A stretch of 64,000 bases of DNA from Planctomycetota bacterium (GCA_029558835.1 JAKQDH010000066.1:95144-159143); one strand, 5' to 3'; shown: positions 33,205-42,059, counted from the first letter of the stretch. Numbers and translations: made by a program. Notes: generated by a model not told the origin, from the letters alone.

Positions 33205-33268
33205 ACCACCACCGCCACCGTTACCGCTGCCCATCTCTCAAAGGGCGAGGGGGCATGGCCCGTGGGCG

Positions 33269-34129
33269 TCACCTTCGTTTCCCCGACCGGATCTGCTCCA
33301 GCTTGGCGTGGATGTTCTCCAGCAGCGAGGGGCGTTCCACGTCCACGAACCGCCCGCAGATGATGGGCTTCTGAAACTCGATGTCGCACTCGCGGGTGTC
33401 GGTGTTATTCTTGATGATGCTGTTGTCCTTGAACCACTGCATGCGGTCCAGGCCGCTGCCCAGCCGGTTGCGGCGCTCGTAGAGCGTCGGGCAGGGCGTG
33501 ATGACCTCGACGAAGCTGAAGCCCTTCTTGTTGATGGCCTCGATCATCGCCTTGGTGAGCTGTCGCACGTGGAAGGCCGTCCAGCGAGCGACATACGTGG
33601 CCCCGCACGACTCCGCAAGAAACGGCAGATTAAACGGCTTCTCCACCACGCCGTAGGGCGCGGTGGTGCCGACGGCGTCGATCGGCGTGGTCGAGGCCGC
33701 CTGCCCGCCCGTCATCGCGTAGTTGAAGTTGTTGACGCAGATCACAGTCAGATCGACGTTACGCCGCGCGGCGTGGATGAAGTGGTTGCCGCCGATGGCA
33801 ATCAAATCACCGTCGCCGCTGTAGACCACGACCTTCAGCTCGGGATTGGCAAGCTTAAGGCCGGTGGCGAAGGGAATCGCCCGGCCGTGCGTGGTGTGGA
33901 AGGAGTCGAGCCGAAGGTAGCCGGCCACGCGACCCGTGCAACCGATGCCCGAGACGATCGACAGCTTGTCCAAGTCGATCTGACACTGCTCGATGGCGCG
34001 CACGAAGCAGTTGACCGTGGTGCCGATGCCGCAGCCGGGACACCAGATGTGCGGCATGCGCTCGGTGCGCAGGTACGGTTCCACGGGGTTCTCGAACGCG
34101 CAGGCCTGGGGCTCCACCAACTGCGTCAT
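33269..34129 (-). CDS. korB: 2-oxoacid:ferredoxin oxidoreductase, beta subunit
   Basis: TPP-binding beta subunit, 286 residues. CPGCG near the N-terminus is the family's conserved Cys motif, SGIGCTGRVAGYL follows, and the TPP/Mg site is GDGD (in VVYSGDGDLIAIGG) with NNFNYAMTGGQ downstream. Together with the alpha subunit it forms the site where the 2-oxoacid is decarboxylated and electrons pass to an iron-sulfur centre. The start overlaps the alpha stop by four bases (ATGA), showing translational coupling. The downstream gamma gene is displaced by a repeat-filled gap. Confidence 0.93.
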   Translation of the reverse strand: MTQLVEPQACAFENPVEPYLRTERMPHIWCPGCGIGTTVNCFVRAIEQCQIDLDKLSIVSGIGCTGRVAGYLRLDSFHTTHGRAIPFATGLKLANPELKVVVYSGDGDLIAIGGNHFIHAARRNVDLTVICVNNFNYAMTGGQAASTTPIDAVGTTAPYGVVEKPFNLPFLAESCGATYVARWTAFHVRQLTKAMIEAINKKGFSFVEVITPCPTLYERRNRLGSGLDRMQWFKDNSIIKNNTDTRECDIEFQKPIICGRFVDVERPSLLENIHAKLEQIRSGKRR

Positions 34130-35286
34130 CGCGCCGCCTCCACAATGGCCTCGGTAATGAGCGCGGGATCGTGGACCGCGCCCCCGGCGTGCGGCACGGG
34201 CACCACCTTGCAGTGCCCACCGGCACACCGCTCCACCTCCAGCACCATCTGGCCCAGGTTGATCTCCGGCACGACCAGACCGCGAACCTGCGTCGCCAGC
34301 TTGCGGATCAGCGTCTCCGGGAACGGCCAGACCACGATGAGTCGCAGGTGCCCCACCTTGACGCCGCGGGCCCGGGCTTCCTGAACGGAACGCATGGTCA
34401 CGCGTGAGGTGATGCCGTAGCTGATGACGACCACGTCCGCACCTTCGAGCTGGTCGGCGTCAAACTGCTGAATCTTGTCAGCGTTCTTGCGTACCTTGTC
34501 CACCAGGCGGCGTACCAGACCGTCCTGGCAGCCGGCGTTCATCACCGGGTACCCGCGTTCGTCGTGCGTCAGCCCGGTGACGTGAAAGCGGTAGCCGTCG
34601 CCGGCCTTGACAATGTCGGGCACGAGGTCGGGCCCGGCCCGGAAGGGCAGATACTCCGCCGGGGAGAGCTGAGTATACCGCCGCGGGACGATCGTGAGCG
34701 TCTCGCGCGGCGGGATGACCACTTTCTCGGTCATGTGCCCGACGACCTCGTCCATCATGAACAGCACCGGCAGCCGGTATTGCTCCGAGAGATTGAACGC
34801 CCGGATGACGAGATCGAAGCACTCCTGCGGGCTGTTGGGGCAGAGGGCGATGATCTCATAGTCGCCATGCGAGCCCCAGCGCGCCTGCATCATGTCGGCT
34901 TGGGCAGGCAGGGTGGGCAGCCCCGTGGAGGGCCCGCCGCGCTGAACGTTGACGATGACGCAGGGCACCTCGGCCATGGCCGCCAGCCCGATGTGCTCCA
35001 TCATCAGCGAGATACCCGGTCCGCTGCTGACGGTCATCGCCTTAGCGCCGCCCCACACCGCTCCCTGGATGGCGATCGAGGAGGCGATCTCGTCCTCCAT
35101 CTGGATGAAGGTGCCGCCCGCCTGGGGGAAGCGCTGGGCGAGGCGCTCCACGATCTCGGTGGAGGGCGTGATCGGATAACCGGCGACGAAGTTGCAGCCG
35201 GCCGCAATCGCCCCCTCCGCGCAGGCATGATCCCCGTCGAGATAGAACGCGCCCGTCAGTACGCCGTCCTGTTTGCCGGACACCAC
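34126..35286 (-). CDS. korA: 2-oxoacid:ferredoxin oxidoreductase, alpha subunit
   Basis: Alpha subunit carrying the pyrimidine-binding TPP domain and a transketolase C-terminal domain, 386 residues. Motifs include AEGAIAAGCNFVAGYPITPSTEI, FIQMEDEIASSIAIQGAVWGGAKAMTVSSGPGISLM (Glu activating TPP), VPCVIVNVQRGGPSTGLPTLPAQADM, and the C-terminal YGITSRVTM and PEINLGQM. The GTG at 35284-35286 is chosen because AGGAG lies six bases upstream; the longer frame to 35367 would run into the ferredoxin gene. The gene sits 22 bases after the ferredoxin gene and overlaps the beta gene by four bases. Confidence 0.93.
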   Translation of the reverse strand: MVSGKQDGVLTGAFYLDGDHACAEGAIAAGCNFVAGYPITPSTEIVERLAQRFPQAGGTFIQMEDEIASSIAIQGAVWGGAKAMTVSSGPGISLMMEHIGLAAMAEVPCVIVNVQRGGPSTGLPTLPAQADMMQARWGSHGDYEIIALCPNSPQECFDLVIRAFNLSEQYRLPVLFMMDEVVGHMTEKVVIPPRETLTIVPRRYTQLSPAEYLPFRAGPDLVPDIVKAGDGYRFHVTGLTHDERGYPVMNAGCQDGLVRRLVDKVRKNADKIQQFDADQLEGADVVVISYGITSRVTMRSVQEARARGVKVGHLRLIVVWPFPETLIRKLATQVRGLVVPEINLGQMVLEVERCAGGHCKVVPVPHAGGAVHDPALITEAIVEAAR

Positions 35287-35308
35287 CGTGTACTCCTGAT
35301 AGGCAGCG

Positions 35309-35587
35309 CTACTTCGTGCGCCTCCCGCAGATGGCAAAGTCGGGACAGTACATCCCGCAGAGGTCACAACCGCTGCATTTCCCAGGTTCCGCCACCTCGG
35401 GGTAGTGGTAACCCTTGGGGTTAAACTTGCCCGACATGGCCAGCACGCCGAGCGGGCAGAATGCCACGCAATAGCCGCAGCCCTTGCATTGCTCCGGCTT
35501 GATGATGACCTGTCCGCGGGGCTTGTCCGCGGGTTTCGACGGACCGGCTTCGTTCACCCGGCCCGTCGCTTCCGCCTGTTCGCTCAT
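35309..35587 (-). CDS. korD: 2[4Fe-4S] ferredoxin subunit
   Basis: A 92-residue ferredoxin-type protein with two [4Fe-4S] binding motifs, CKGCGYCVAFCP and CSGCDLCGMYCP, the second followed by DFAIC. It probably passes electrons between the TPP-bound intermediate and cellular ferredoxin as the delta subunit of the oxidoreductase. The first 28 residues are hydrophilic and unstructured. It is the first gene of the kor operon; the promoter should lie in the gap upstream of 35587, where no clear box was found. Confidence 0.92.
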   Translation of the reverse strand: MSEQAEATGRVNEAGPSKPADKPRGQVIIKPEQCKGCGYCVAFCPLGVLAMSGKFNPKGYHYPEVAEPGKCSGCDLCGMYCPDFAICGRRTK

Positions 35588-36182
35588 AGCTCTATCCCGG
35601 TCTGATCCGACCCTGATTCCCCGCCCTCGTGGGGCCGATTCGGCTCCAGAATGCAATTGCCGCGCCAAACCGCCCGTCCCCACCAAGAATTAGGGGGCGC
35701 CTCGCCCGGCCGGGATGCCGCGCCGGGCCGCTCCGCGTTGGCTTGTGACGACGCCTCTGGGGCTTGCCGAACGGGGGATACCAGCGTGGGACAGCACCTT
35801 GCCCACCGCGCCATACATGCTGCGTTTGCTTACAAGGGCGTACCCAACTGGTCTTTCACTACTCAGAAGTCAACCCACACAGGCGCCATTGCATATTCAA
35901 TGAAAAATCACGAAGAAGCTGAGTCGCCTCCGCACTCACCTCGTACACTGCAGGAGCACCACACAGGCTGCCGTCTGTAGTGGTGCGAGTGCAACAACTC
36001 CTTCGGACTTGCGACCGTGGCGACCGAAGTCGGCGGCTGCGGACGTACGCAATTCCAGAGCACTCGGGTGGCCTCCCGGGACCCGATTTGAGAACTTCGG
36101 CAAACCGCCCACCCGCGGCTTGAGCGAAGGGTCGCATGGCGACGTGATTTCCCCCACCGGCGGGTGCCCCCCGAGGATCGCG
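35588..36182. other. Gap upstream of the kor operon
   Basis: No gene is supported. The stretch at about 35810-35960 is distinctly more AT-rich than its surroundings (it includes AATGAAAAATCACGAAG), which fits a regulatory region for the minus-strand kor operon. A minus-strand frame at 35859-36137 has no recognised family. Confidence 0.45.
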
Positions 36183-36800
36183 TCAATACCCGCCGCCGGG
36201 AACGCGGTAAGCGGGGATCATGGAGTCGGCGATCCAATCTTCCAGCACGCGGCTGAGGTCGGAAATGCTGTCTACCATGATGACCAAGTCCCGGGCCTGA
36301 CCGCGGATATCCTTGGCAAGTCCGTTCATGACGGCCGCGGTCGCGAAGCCGAGACGTTCGAGCATAGCGATCAACGGCCGGTTGTCGCGGATGACCTCGA
36401 CGAGGACCTTCTCCAGGTGGCGTTCGCGTGCCACGCGGACGAGTTCGCGCGTGAGCAGCCCGGCGAGTCCGACGCGGCGCCACTTCCGCGCCACGGCCAC
36501 GCGCAGGTGGGCGACGTGGCGGAGCCAGCCGAGACGTGCCAGGTGCAGCGTTCCGGTGGCCACGAGTTCACCGTCGGTCTCCGCAACGAGGGGAACGACG
36601 CGGTCGAGGTCGATGGCGGTGGTCCATTTGCGCAGGAGGTTGGGATCCTGCACGTTGTGGCGGAAGAAGACGCGGTCTTCGTCCGGCAGCGCGCCGAAGA
36701 AGGTGGTGAGCTTATCAAAGTCGCTCGGTTGCAGCAGCCGGATGGTGCAATTGCGTCCATCCTTCAGCATTACCTGCTTGGGATAGGCGTCTTGCCACAT
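36183..36800 (-). CDS. GNAT family N-acetyltransferase, paralogue 1
   Basis: A 205-residue GNAT-fold acetyltransferase similar to the domain found in Pat-type protein lysine acetyltransferases. It starts with a strand like KQVMLKDGRNCTIRLLQPSD; the acetyl-CoA loop region is VARKWRRVGLAGLLTRELV (Q/RxxGxG/A pattern, here RRVGLA), followed by ARERHLEKVLVEVIRDNRPLIAMLERLGF. The C-terminus is an extra helix-rich segment (SRVLEDWIADSMIPAYR). GGGAGGA five bases upstream chooses the ATG at 36800. The gene upstream (36922-37539) encodes a paralogue of exactly the same length, so the pair arose by tandem duplication. Substrate unknown. Confidence 0.82.
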   Translation of the reverse strand: MWQDAYPKQVMLKDGRNCTIRLLQPSDFDKLTTFFGALPDEDRVFFRHNVQDPNLLRKWTTAIDLDRVVPLVAETDGELVATGTLHLARLGWLRHVAHLRVAVARKWRRVGLAGLLTRELVRVARERHLEKVLVEVIRDNRPLIAMLERLGFATAAVMNGLAKDIRGQARDLVIMVDSISDLSRVLEDWIADSMIPAYRVPGGGY

Positions 36801-36921
36801 ACGCGTCCTCCCGAGAACACGGGCCATTGCTGATTTCCGCCACCCAGTCTCGCGCGGCAACAGATTCGTAAGCCCGCAGTGCCCCCGATGTTCAAGGAAA
36901 TCAGTGATGTCCCCTTTTCCG

Positions 36922-37539
36922 TTAGTGGCCGGGGCCTGGGCTGCGGTAGCCGGGCTGGATGGAATCGTGGATCCAGTCTTCGAGCACCCTGCCGAGTTCA
37001 CCCACGTCGCTGATCATGACGGCCAGATTGCGAGGGGCTCCGCGGTGATCCTTGACGAGTTCCTTGAGCACGGCCGCATGCTGGAAGCCGAGGCGTTCGA
37101 GAAGTCTCATGGCGGCCAAGTCGTCCTCGAAGATGTCAGCCTCGATCTTCTCCAAGCCGCGTTCTTCGCCGATGGTGACCAGTTCGTGGGCCATCAGGCT
37201 GCCTAGGCCGGTGCGCCGGTGCGTGTCTGCAATGATGACGCGTAGCCGACCGACGTGCCGGGTCCAGCCGAAATCGCGGGTGTGGAGGGTCGCGTCGCCG
37301 ACGATGCGCCCCTCCTCCTCCGCGACGAGGGGTACGACCCGCGTGTAGTCCACGTTTTCGACCCAGCCGCGGACGGTTTTCGGATCAAGCACGTCGTGGC
37401 GAACGAAGAGGCGGTCCTCGTCGGGAAGCCGCGAGAAGAAGGCGTAAAGCCGGTCGAAGTCGTCAGGCTGAAGCCCGCGGAGCCGGACGGTCCGTCCGTG
37501 CTTGAGCGAAACGTCCTTGGGGAAGCCTTTGAGTTGCAT
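36922..37539 (-). CDS. GNAT family N-acetyltransferase, paralogue 2
   Basis: A 205-residue paralogue of the next gene, aligning end to end without obvious gaps: KDVSLKHGRTVRLRGLQPDDFDRL, LPDEDRLFVRHDVLDP, RVVPLVAEEEGRIVGDATLH, ADTHRRTGLGSLMAHELV (acetyl-CoA loop with RRTGLG), LERLGFQHAAVLKELVKDHRG and GRVLEDWIHDSIQPGYR. The acetyl-CoA loop is closer to consensus than in paralogue 1. AGGGGT about eight bases upstream supports the ATG at 37539. The two genes are 121 bases apart and probably co-transcribed; the pair may have diverged in substrate. Confidence 0.83.
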   Translation of the reverse strand: MQLKGFPKDVSLKHGRTVRLRGLQPDDFDRLYAFFSRLPDEDRLFVRHDVLDPKTVRGWVENVDYTRVVPLVAEEEGRIVGDATLHTRDFGWTRHVGRLRVIIADTHRRTGLGSLMAHELVTIGEERGLEKIEADIFEDDLAAMRLLERLGFQHAAVLKELVKDHRGAPRNLAVMISDVGELGRVLEDWIHDSIQPGYRSPGPGH

Positions 37540-38086
37540 GAGACGTACCCCTGTTTCGCGTCGCCACCGTCGGAGGCACCCCGAGAATCCGGGGGTGCCA
37601 CGGGGGCCGGCGACCGGCAGGCCGCTGAAGCCCCTGGGCCCGTCCCGCGAACACGCCCACCGCCAGCGACCACCGCGTACCGCCACTTTAACCGCAGGAC
37701 AAGGTGCGAACAAGCGGACCGCAACCGGCGGGTGAGACCAGACCTACGTTCGGTGAGCCCGGGCAACCCTCCGGGCGTTGGGTGGGCTCTGCCCGCCGAT
37801 CCTCGGGGCCCCTCCAATACTGGCGGGTGGAACCCGCTCTACAGTAGACCCCGCCCTACGGCGGCAGCGTGCCCACGAGCCCCGGCCGTGTCACCCCCCG
37901 CCGGAAAACGGAGCTCGGAGTCCACCACCAACGGTTGACGTGGCGATCCGTTCGGTATACGTTAGGTATCGTGTCAGGCATCCCTGGCGGGGTGGATGCT
38001 GACCGCGACGGGCCAGCCCGCCCCCGGTGACGGACAGGGGGCAAGTCGCGAACGAGCGGATCCGAGACACGACGGAGGGTTGACCG
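37540..38086. other. Gap with GGCGGG/CCCGCC repeats
   Basis: No gene supported. It separates the GNAT pair (minus) from the sigma factor gene (plus). Around 37775-37865 there are GGGTGGGCTCTGCCCGCC and GGCGGGTGGAACCCGCTCTAC units, related to the repeats upstream of lpxB. Confidence 0.5.
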
Positions 38087-39532
38087 ATGCAGACCACGCG
38101 CGAGCCGAGGACGCCGGCGGTAGGCGCACGTAACCGGCTGGAACGAGTGAGTTCAGATGGACGCCCACCAACGTGGGAGCCCGGAAAGGCGGGCGAGGCG
38201 GCGGTGGTGGGCCGGCGACGTGGCGGTCGGCCCGCGGTCGCGCGTCCTCCGTTGACGGCGGAGCAGCAACACCTGGTGCATGACAACCTGGGGCTGATCG
38301 CCGTCCACCTGCGGCGGCGGGTACCGGACTTGTCGCAGCCACGGCGGGAGCGCGAATGGGATGACCTGTTTCAGGAGGGTTGCCTTGGGCTGATGGACGC
38401 GGCGCGGAAGTTCCAGGCGGGGCGTGGGGTACCGTTCGCGGCCTATGCGATGCTGCGTATCCACGCGGCCGTCAGCCGCGCGCTGCGGAACCGCTTCAGC
38501 TTGGTCCATATCCCGCCGCCCTACGCACCGCGGGCGGGCGGGTCGAAGTCGGCGAAGCCGCCGCGTGAAAGGCGCGAGAGGCGTGCGCAGCCCGATGGTT
38601 CCAGACGGGCGACCCCTCGTGAGGCACAAGTTGACGGCGAAGACCGCCCGAGGCCTACCACCCACACCTGGAGTGGGAGGTACCCGCAATCGCCGCCCGA
38701 CGGGGCGACACACGACAGCGAGGCCGACGGCAGCGACCTGCGGGAACGTGCAGGGCGTCATGCTTTGGGCAGTCGCAAGCGTCACCGGGGAGTTGTGGTC
38801 ACGCAGATCGACGAGGCGTTGGAGGCCGGGTTGACAGACCGACACCGCCCCGGGCAGGGGACCGGCGTGGGCGACACGATCGGCGCGCGACTGCGGGCGA
38901 AGCTGGAACGGGCGGTGCTGGCGGCCGGCGACCGTCTGGGCGGCTGCCGCTCGGCGCGGGGCGACCGGAGTGAAGTGGTGCAGGCGGTAGCCCGCGAGCG
39001 CGTGCTGGTACCCCACGAGGAGGTCCGCACGCCGTTGCGTGAAATCGCCCGGCGGACGCGTTCCAGCTACGGGCGCGTGGTGCAGTGTGAGCGGCAGCTT
39101 GTCGCGGCCGCCAAGGCCCGGCTCGACGGCGATCCGGAGTTCGCCAAGCTGCGGGAGCGGGCGCGCCGGGAGGCGGCGGGCGTCCGCGTACCGGTCGATG
39201 CGGAACTGGAGCGTGAACTGGTGGAGGCGGGGCTGAGCGAGTTCCTGCGGCGATACACGGCGGCGAACGCCAGGCAGCGCGGCGGGTTGCTGCAGGGGCT
39301 GGTGGAGGCGGCCCGGGCGGACGTGCCCGAGCTGGCGCGGGCATGTTTCGTGCGGCTGTCTCCCGAGGAGCGCGAACGGATGCTGACGGGAAGTGGCAGT
39401 TGCGTGGCACCTTCCGGCGTTCCCGCAGACGAGCGTGGTGGAAAAGGGGTATCCCGGTGTCGGCGTCCCGATCACTCAGCCGGGGGGTCAGCGGGCGTCG
39501 CCGGAGCCCCGTCGGAGGGGAAGTGCAGGTAG
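38087..39532 (+). CDS. Atypical sigma-70-like RNA polymerase sigma factor
   Basis: A 481-residue protein. Residues 57-135 form a good sigma region 2 (LVHDNLGLIAVHLRRR, then WDDLFQEGCLGLMDAARKFQ, and FAAYAMLRIHAAVSRALR), the core-binding and -10 recognition part. Residues 150-260 are a long Arg/Pro/Asp-rich linker without structure. Residues 310-348 resemble a region 4 helix-turn-helix (VRTPLREIARRTRSSYGRVVQCERQL). A helix-rich C-terminal part follows. Sigma factors are usually 170-330 residues, so the linker and tail are unusual. GGAGGG at 38074-38079 supports the start. Its last 60 bases overlap the convergent gene at 39472. A frameshift within the linker cannot be excluded. Confidence 0.7.
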   Translation: MQTTREPRTPAVGARNRLERVSSDGRPPTWEPGKAGEAAVVGRRRGGRPAVARPPLTAEQQHLVHDNLGLIAVHLRRRVPDLSQPRREREWDDLFQEGCLGLMDAARKFQAGRGVPFAAYAMLRIHAAVSRALRNRFSLVHIPPPYAPRAGGSKSAKPPRERRERRAQPDGSRRATPREAQVDGEDRPRPTTHTWSGRYPQSPPDGATHDSEADGSDLRERAGRHALGSRKRHRGVVVTQIDEALEAGLTDRHRPGQGTGVGDTIGARLRAKLERAVLAAGDRLGGCRSARGDRSEVVQAVARERVLVPHEEVRTPLREIARRTRSSYGRVVQCERQLVAAAKARLDGDPEFAKLRERARREAAGVRVPVDAELERELVEAGLSEFLRRYTAANARQRGGLLQGLVEAARADVPELARACFVRLSPEERERMLTGSGSCVAPSGVPADERGGKGVSRCRRPDHSAGGSAGVAGAPSEGKCR

Positions 39533-39846
39533 CGGACGACCCGGTTGGCGGTCACCTCCCCAATACCCGCGACCTTGGTCAAATCCTGGGGGCAGGTGAA
39601 GGCCGGCGGGGGCGGAGCGGAGAAGACCAGCGAAACCTGGGCCGTGCGGTAGTCCACAATAGCGTGCGCCCGCCCCGGTCCGAGCCCGGGGAGGGCAGCC
39701 AGTTCCCACCAGGGGGCGACGTTGGGGTCGATGGTCGAACGGGCGGGAACGAGAAGCGGCGGGGGAACATCGGAGTGCCACGCGGTCGGCACGCTCGGCA
39801 GCGTCGCGAGCAACAGCAGCCCGATAAGGACGCACTGGGTGTGCAT
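39472..39846 (-). CDS. Exported helix-hairpin-helix protein, ComEA-like
   Basis: A 124-residue protein with a signal peptide (MHTQCVLIGLLLLATLPSVPTAWH) and two helix-hairpin-helix motifs, AALPGLGPGRAHAIVDYR and LTKVAGIGEVTANRVVRYL, as in ComEA DNA-binding proteins of the competence system. It probably binds DNA nonspecifically outside the inner membrane. The space between motifs is longer than in a minimal ComEA domain. It overlaps the sigma-factor gene tail by 61 bases on the opposite strand. With comF at 18 kb it is the second competence-related gene in the window, though not linked. Confidence 0.8.
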   Translation of the reverse strand: MHTQCVLIGLLLLATLPSVPTAWHSDVPPPLLVPARSTIDPNVAPWWELAALPGLGPGRAHAIVDYRTAQVSLVFSAPPPPAFTCPQDLTKVAGIGEVTANRVVRYLHFPSDGAPATPADPPAE

Positions 39847-39895
39847 GACGTGTCACCGGCGCGGCAATCGTCGCCACGAGAGGGAACGGCCCCGC

Positions 39896-41428
39896 TCACG
39901 CGGGGGAACTGGTTTCCTCCGCGGGACGGCGGGGACGCGTGCGCAGTTCGGTGCGGGTGCGCAAGAAGGCCTCGTAGGCGCGCTTGGGCGCCAGGTCCGC
40001 GCGCAGCAGGCCGCCGTTGGGCATCCGGCCACGATCGGCATCACTGAGGGCCTGCCAGGACACGCCCTCCACAAACGGTTTGGACAGGGCGATTTCGAGG
40101 AAACGCTGCACCCATTCCGCCTGAACCTCCTCGTTCCAGGGGACGTGCCAGACGCCGCCGGCGGCGCGCCCGGTGCCACCGGCGCCCGTTGCCTCCGCGG
40201 CTCCCACGCTGCCGGACGGCACTTGGACGGCCGTGATGTAGAGCGGTTTGCCGAGCTTGGCAAACTGGTCGAGCATCGTGGAGACCTGGAACATGTCGCG
40301 TACAAACATGCCGTCCACGCCGGGTCCGAAGAAGAACTGGAGGCCGAAGGCGTCGAAATTGACGCCGCTCTGCACGACCATGTCGGCATACAGCAGCGGC
40401 GGGATGGTGCGCGGGTTGCGGGCGTAGTATTCGCCCCAGGGAGCGATCAGATCAACGATGGCGGTGCACTGGGGGGCCGCCTTCTTGGCGAGGGCGGCGG
40501 CCATCCGCGTCAGCTCCATGAGCTGCTCGAAGTTGAACGTGAAGCAGTTGTCCGCGTGGATGCCGCTGATGACGTCCCACATCTGCACGTGCTGTCCGTA
40601 GCGGGCCAGAACACGGCGGGCGTGTTCGAAGGCCAAGTCACGGATGGTGTCGAAATCGTGCTCCCAGATGTAGAGCCAGTCGGGGACGTTGGCTTCCTGG
40701 AAGGACAGTAGCGAGGCCCCGCGCATCGGTACGCGCTGGCGGGCAAGCAGTTCGACCCAGGTATCAGTGGGCTTCCAGTTGAAGGACTGCTCGTTGGGCT
40801 CGATGTCGCGCCAGACGATGGGCAGGGTGGCCGTGTCAAACGCGGAACGCAGGCGCTCGACGTACACCTCGTTGGGCTGGCCCAGCCCGACGCGGCAACC
40901 GAAGGTGCGTTTGGCGGTCGCCAGCGTGGGCTTGCGCCGCGCGAAGAGCACGCCGGCGTGGAACCGGCTGAGTTGCTCGCCCGCCTGAACCGCACAGACC
41001 AGGGCCTGCTCCCCAAAACGGGCGGCGGCAGCCGGGTCATCGGCCTGGAGCGCCTGAATGAGGAGGTTCCGGCCCGCGGCCACCTGTTCGAGGAGCGGGC
41101 GAGCCTCGTCGTACTCCAGCAGGCCCCAGTCTTCGATCTTCTGGTGCAGGCGCATCAGCCGGCCACGGGCCAACTCGACCTGCAACACGTAGGGTCGTTT
41201 GCGTTCGGGCACGCGGACGGTTTCGAGGAGCACCGAGCCGACGCCGTCCACCGGCCAGAGCAGGGCGAGTCCGGCGGGCCCCGGAGCGCGTTTCTGACAG
41301 GTGATGATACCGCCTTTGAAGGCGATGTCGGCGCGCAGCGGCACGTCGTCGGTGCCGATCAGATACGCACCGGCCAAATCCACCTCGGAGGCCGGTTTGC
41401 CGGCGGAGTACACGGCGAAGCAAAGCAT
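39896..41428 (-). CDS. GH10-like protein lacking catalytic glutamates
   Basis: A 510-residue protein. The second half resembles the family 10 glycoside hydrolase (xylanase) barrel: LPIVWRDIEPNEQSFNWKPTD, LLARQRVPMRGASLL, HVQMWDVISGIHADN, CTAIVDLIAPWGEY and FGLQFFFGPGVDGMF. The acid/base position (normally WDVVNE) reads W284-D-V-I-S-G289, and the nucleophile position (normally ITELD) reads I-T-A400-V, so both Glu are absent while spacing (111 residues) is right. It is therefore probably not a hydrolase. The N-terminal 170 residues are a separate domain of unknown type. No signal peptide is evident. The protein could bind polysaccharide or serve as a scaffold. Confidence 0.72.
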   Translation of the reverse strand: MLCFAVYSAGKPASEVDLAGAYLIGTDDVPLRADIAFKGGIITCQKRAPGPAGLALLWPVDGVGSVLLETVRVPERKRPYVLQVELARGRLMRLHQKIEDWGLLEYDEARPLLEQVAAGRNLLIQALQADDPAAAARFGEQALVCAVQAGEQLSRFHAGVLFARRKPTLATAKRTFGCRVGLGQPNEVYVERLRSAFDTATLPIVWRDIEPNEQSFNWKPTDTWVELLARQRVPMRGASLLSFQEANVPDWLYIWEHDFDTIRDLAFEHARRVLARYGQHVQMWDVISGIHADNCFTFNFEQLMELTRMAAALAKKAAPQCTAIVDLIAPWGEYYARNPRTIPPLLYADMVVQSGVNFDAFGLQFFFGPGVDGMFVRDMFQVSTMLDQFAKLGKPLYITAVQVPSGSVGAAEATGAGGTGRAAGGVWHVPWNEEVQAEWVQRFLEIALSKPFVEGVSWQALSDADRGRMPNGGLLRADLAPKRAYEAFLRTRTELRTRPRRPAEETSSPA

Positions 41429-41927
41429 GGGAGGCCTATCGGGGAAAAACCATTGATGAACCAGTATGATTCCGTAATGCGAACTCGGCCATCCCTGCTT
41501 ATCCGTCCTCGCCGGTATCCGTGTCCGTCAACACGTCCGCTCGGCAGACCCGGGCCTATTATGGCAGCAACAGCCCGCGGCGTCGAGAGCGGCGGAAGAG
41601 TTTCCCGGAGGGCCGCGGCCGGCGCCCGCCGTGGGCCGTGGGGGCGGCTGCATCAGCCACCCGCGAGGCAACCCGGCAAATGGGGGTCACAGCAGCTTCC
41701 GGGTGGTTAGTCCTGGTCCCGGCCGGGTAGCCCCGGAGTTGTTTACCGGAACCGAAGCAGCCACCCTCCCAGCGGTGGTTAAGCGGTGCGGGCTATGGTG
41801 GCGTCACGCTTGGCCCTGCAACCGGGTTCGGGCTTCGGTGGTGATGGCGGGCGACCACGTTGGTGCACCAGGGAGCGCCTTCGCCACCGCGGCCCTCACC
41901 GCTGCCCCTGTCCCGAGGGGGGGTACC

Positions 41928-42059
41928 TGTTCTGCGTGGGCGCCGTGCCCGCACCCGCCGCAGGCGGGGGGTGGGCAGGGGCTGCGGCGGCGGCGGCATG
42001 CTTACCCGCGACCGCAGCCGCGGGTAAGCATGGCACCCAACGCCGAGGGGGCTGAACAC
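41928..42059. repeat. Palindromic dispersed element, copy B
   Basis: Corresponds, in reverse orientation, to the element at 5513-5647: outer TGTTCTGCGT and GCTGAACA ends, an inner CACCCGCCGCAGGCGGGGGGTGGGC-type hairpin (given by its key arms CCGCC/GGCGG), and the 34-base palindrome at 41998-42031 (ATGCTTACCCGCG arms, with central mismatches). Both copies lie beside a CCCTCAC...CTCCC repeat, suggesting a composite unit or a preferred insertion site. Confidence 0.75.

Larger units (their letters stand above)
32838..33268. other. Repeat-filled gap inside the kor operon
   Basis: No gene supported. It holds a GGGTGGCATGG element (32937-33035), a GTCGGCC-GGCCGACGCTAC copy (33124-33148) and a CCCTCACTCC...CTCTCCC...GGGAGAGGGG copy (33170-33204) in close succession. 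Three unrelated repeat families have accumulated at one site between beta and gamma subunit genes. Confidence 0.7.

Noticed and set aside
35859..36137. Minus-strand frame in the gap upstream of the kor operon
   Set aside because: No family, no ribosome site and overlapping alternative frames; left as unannotated gap.
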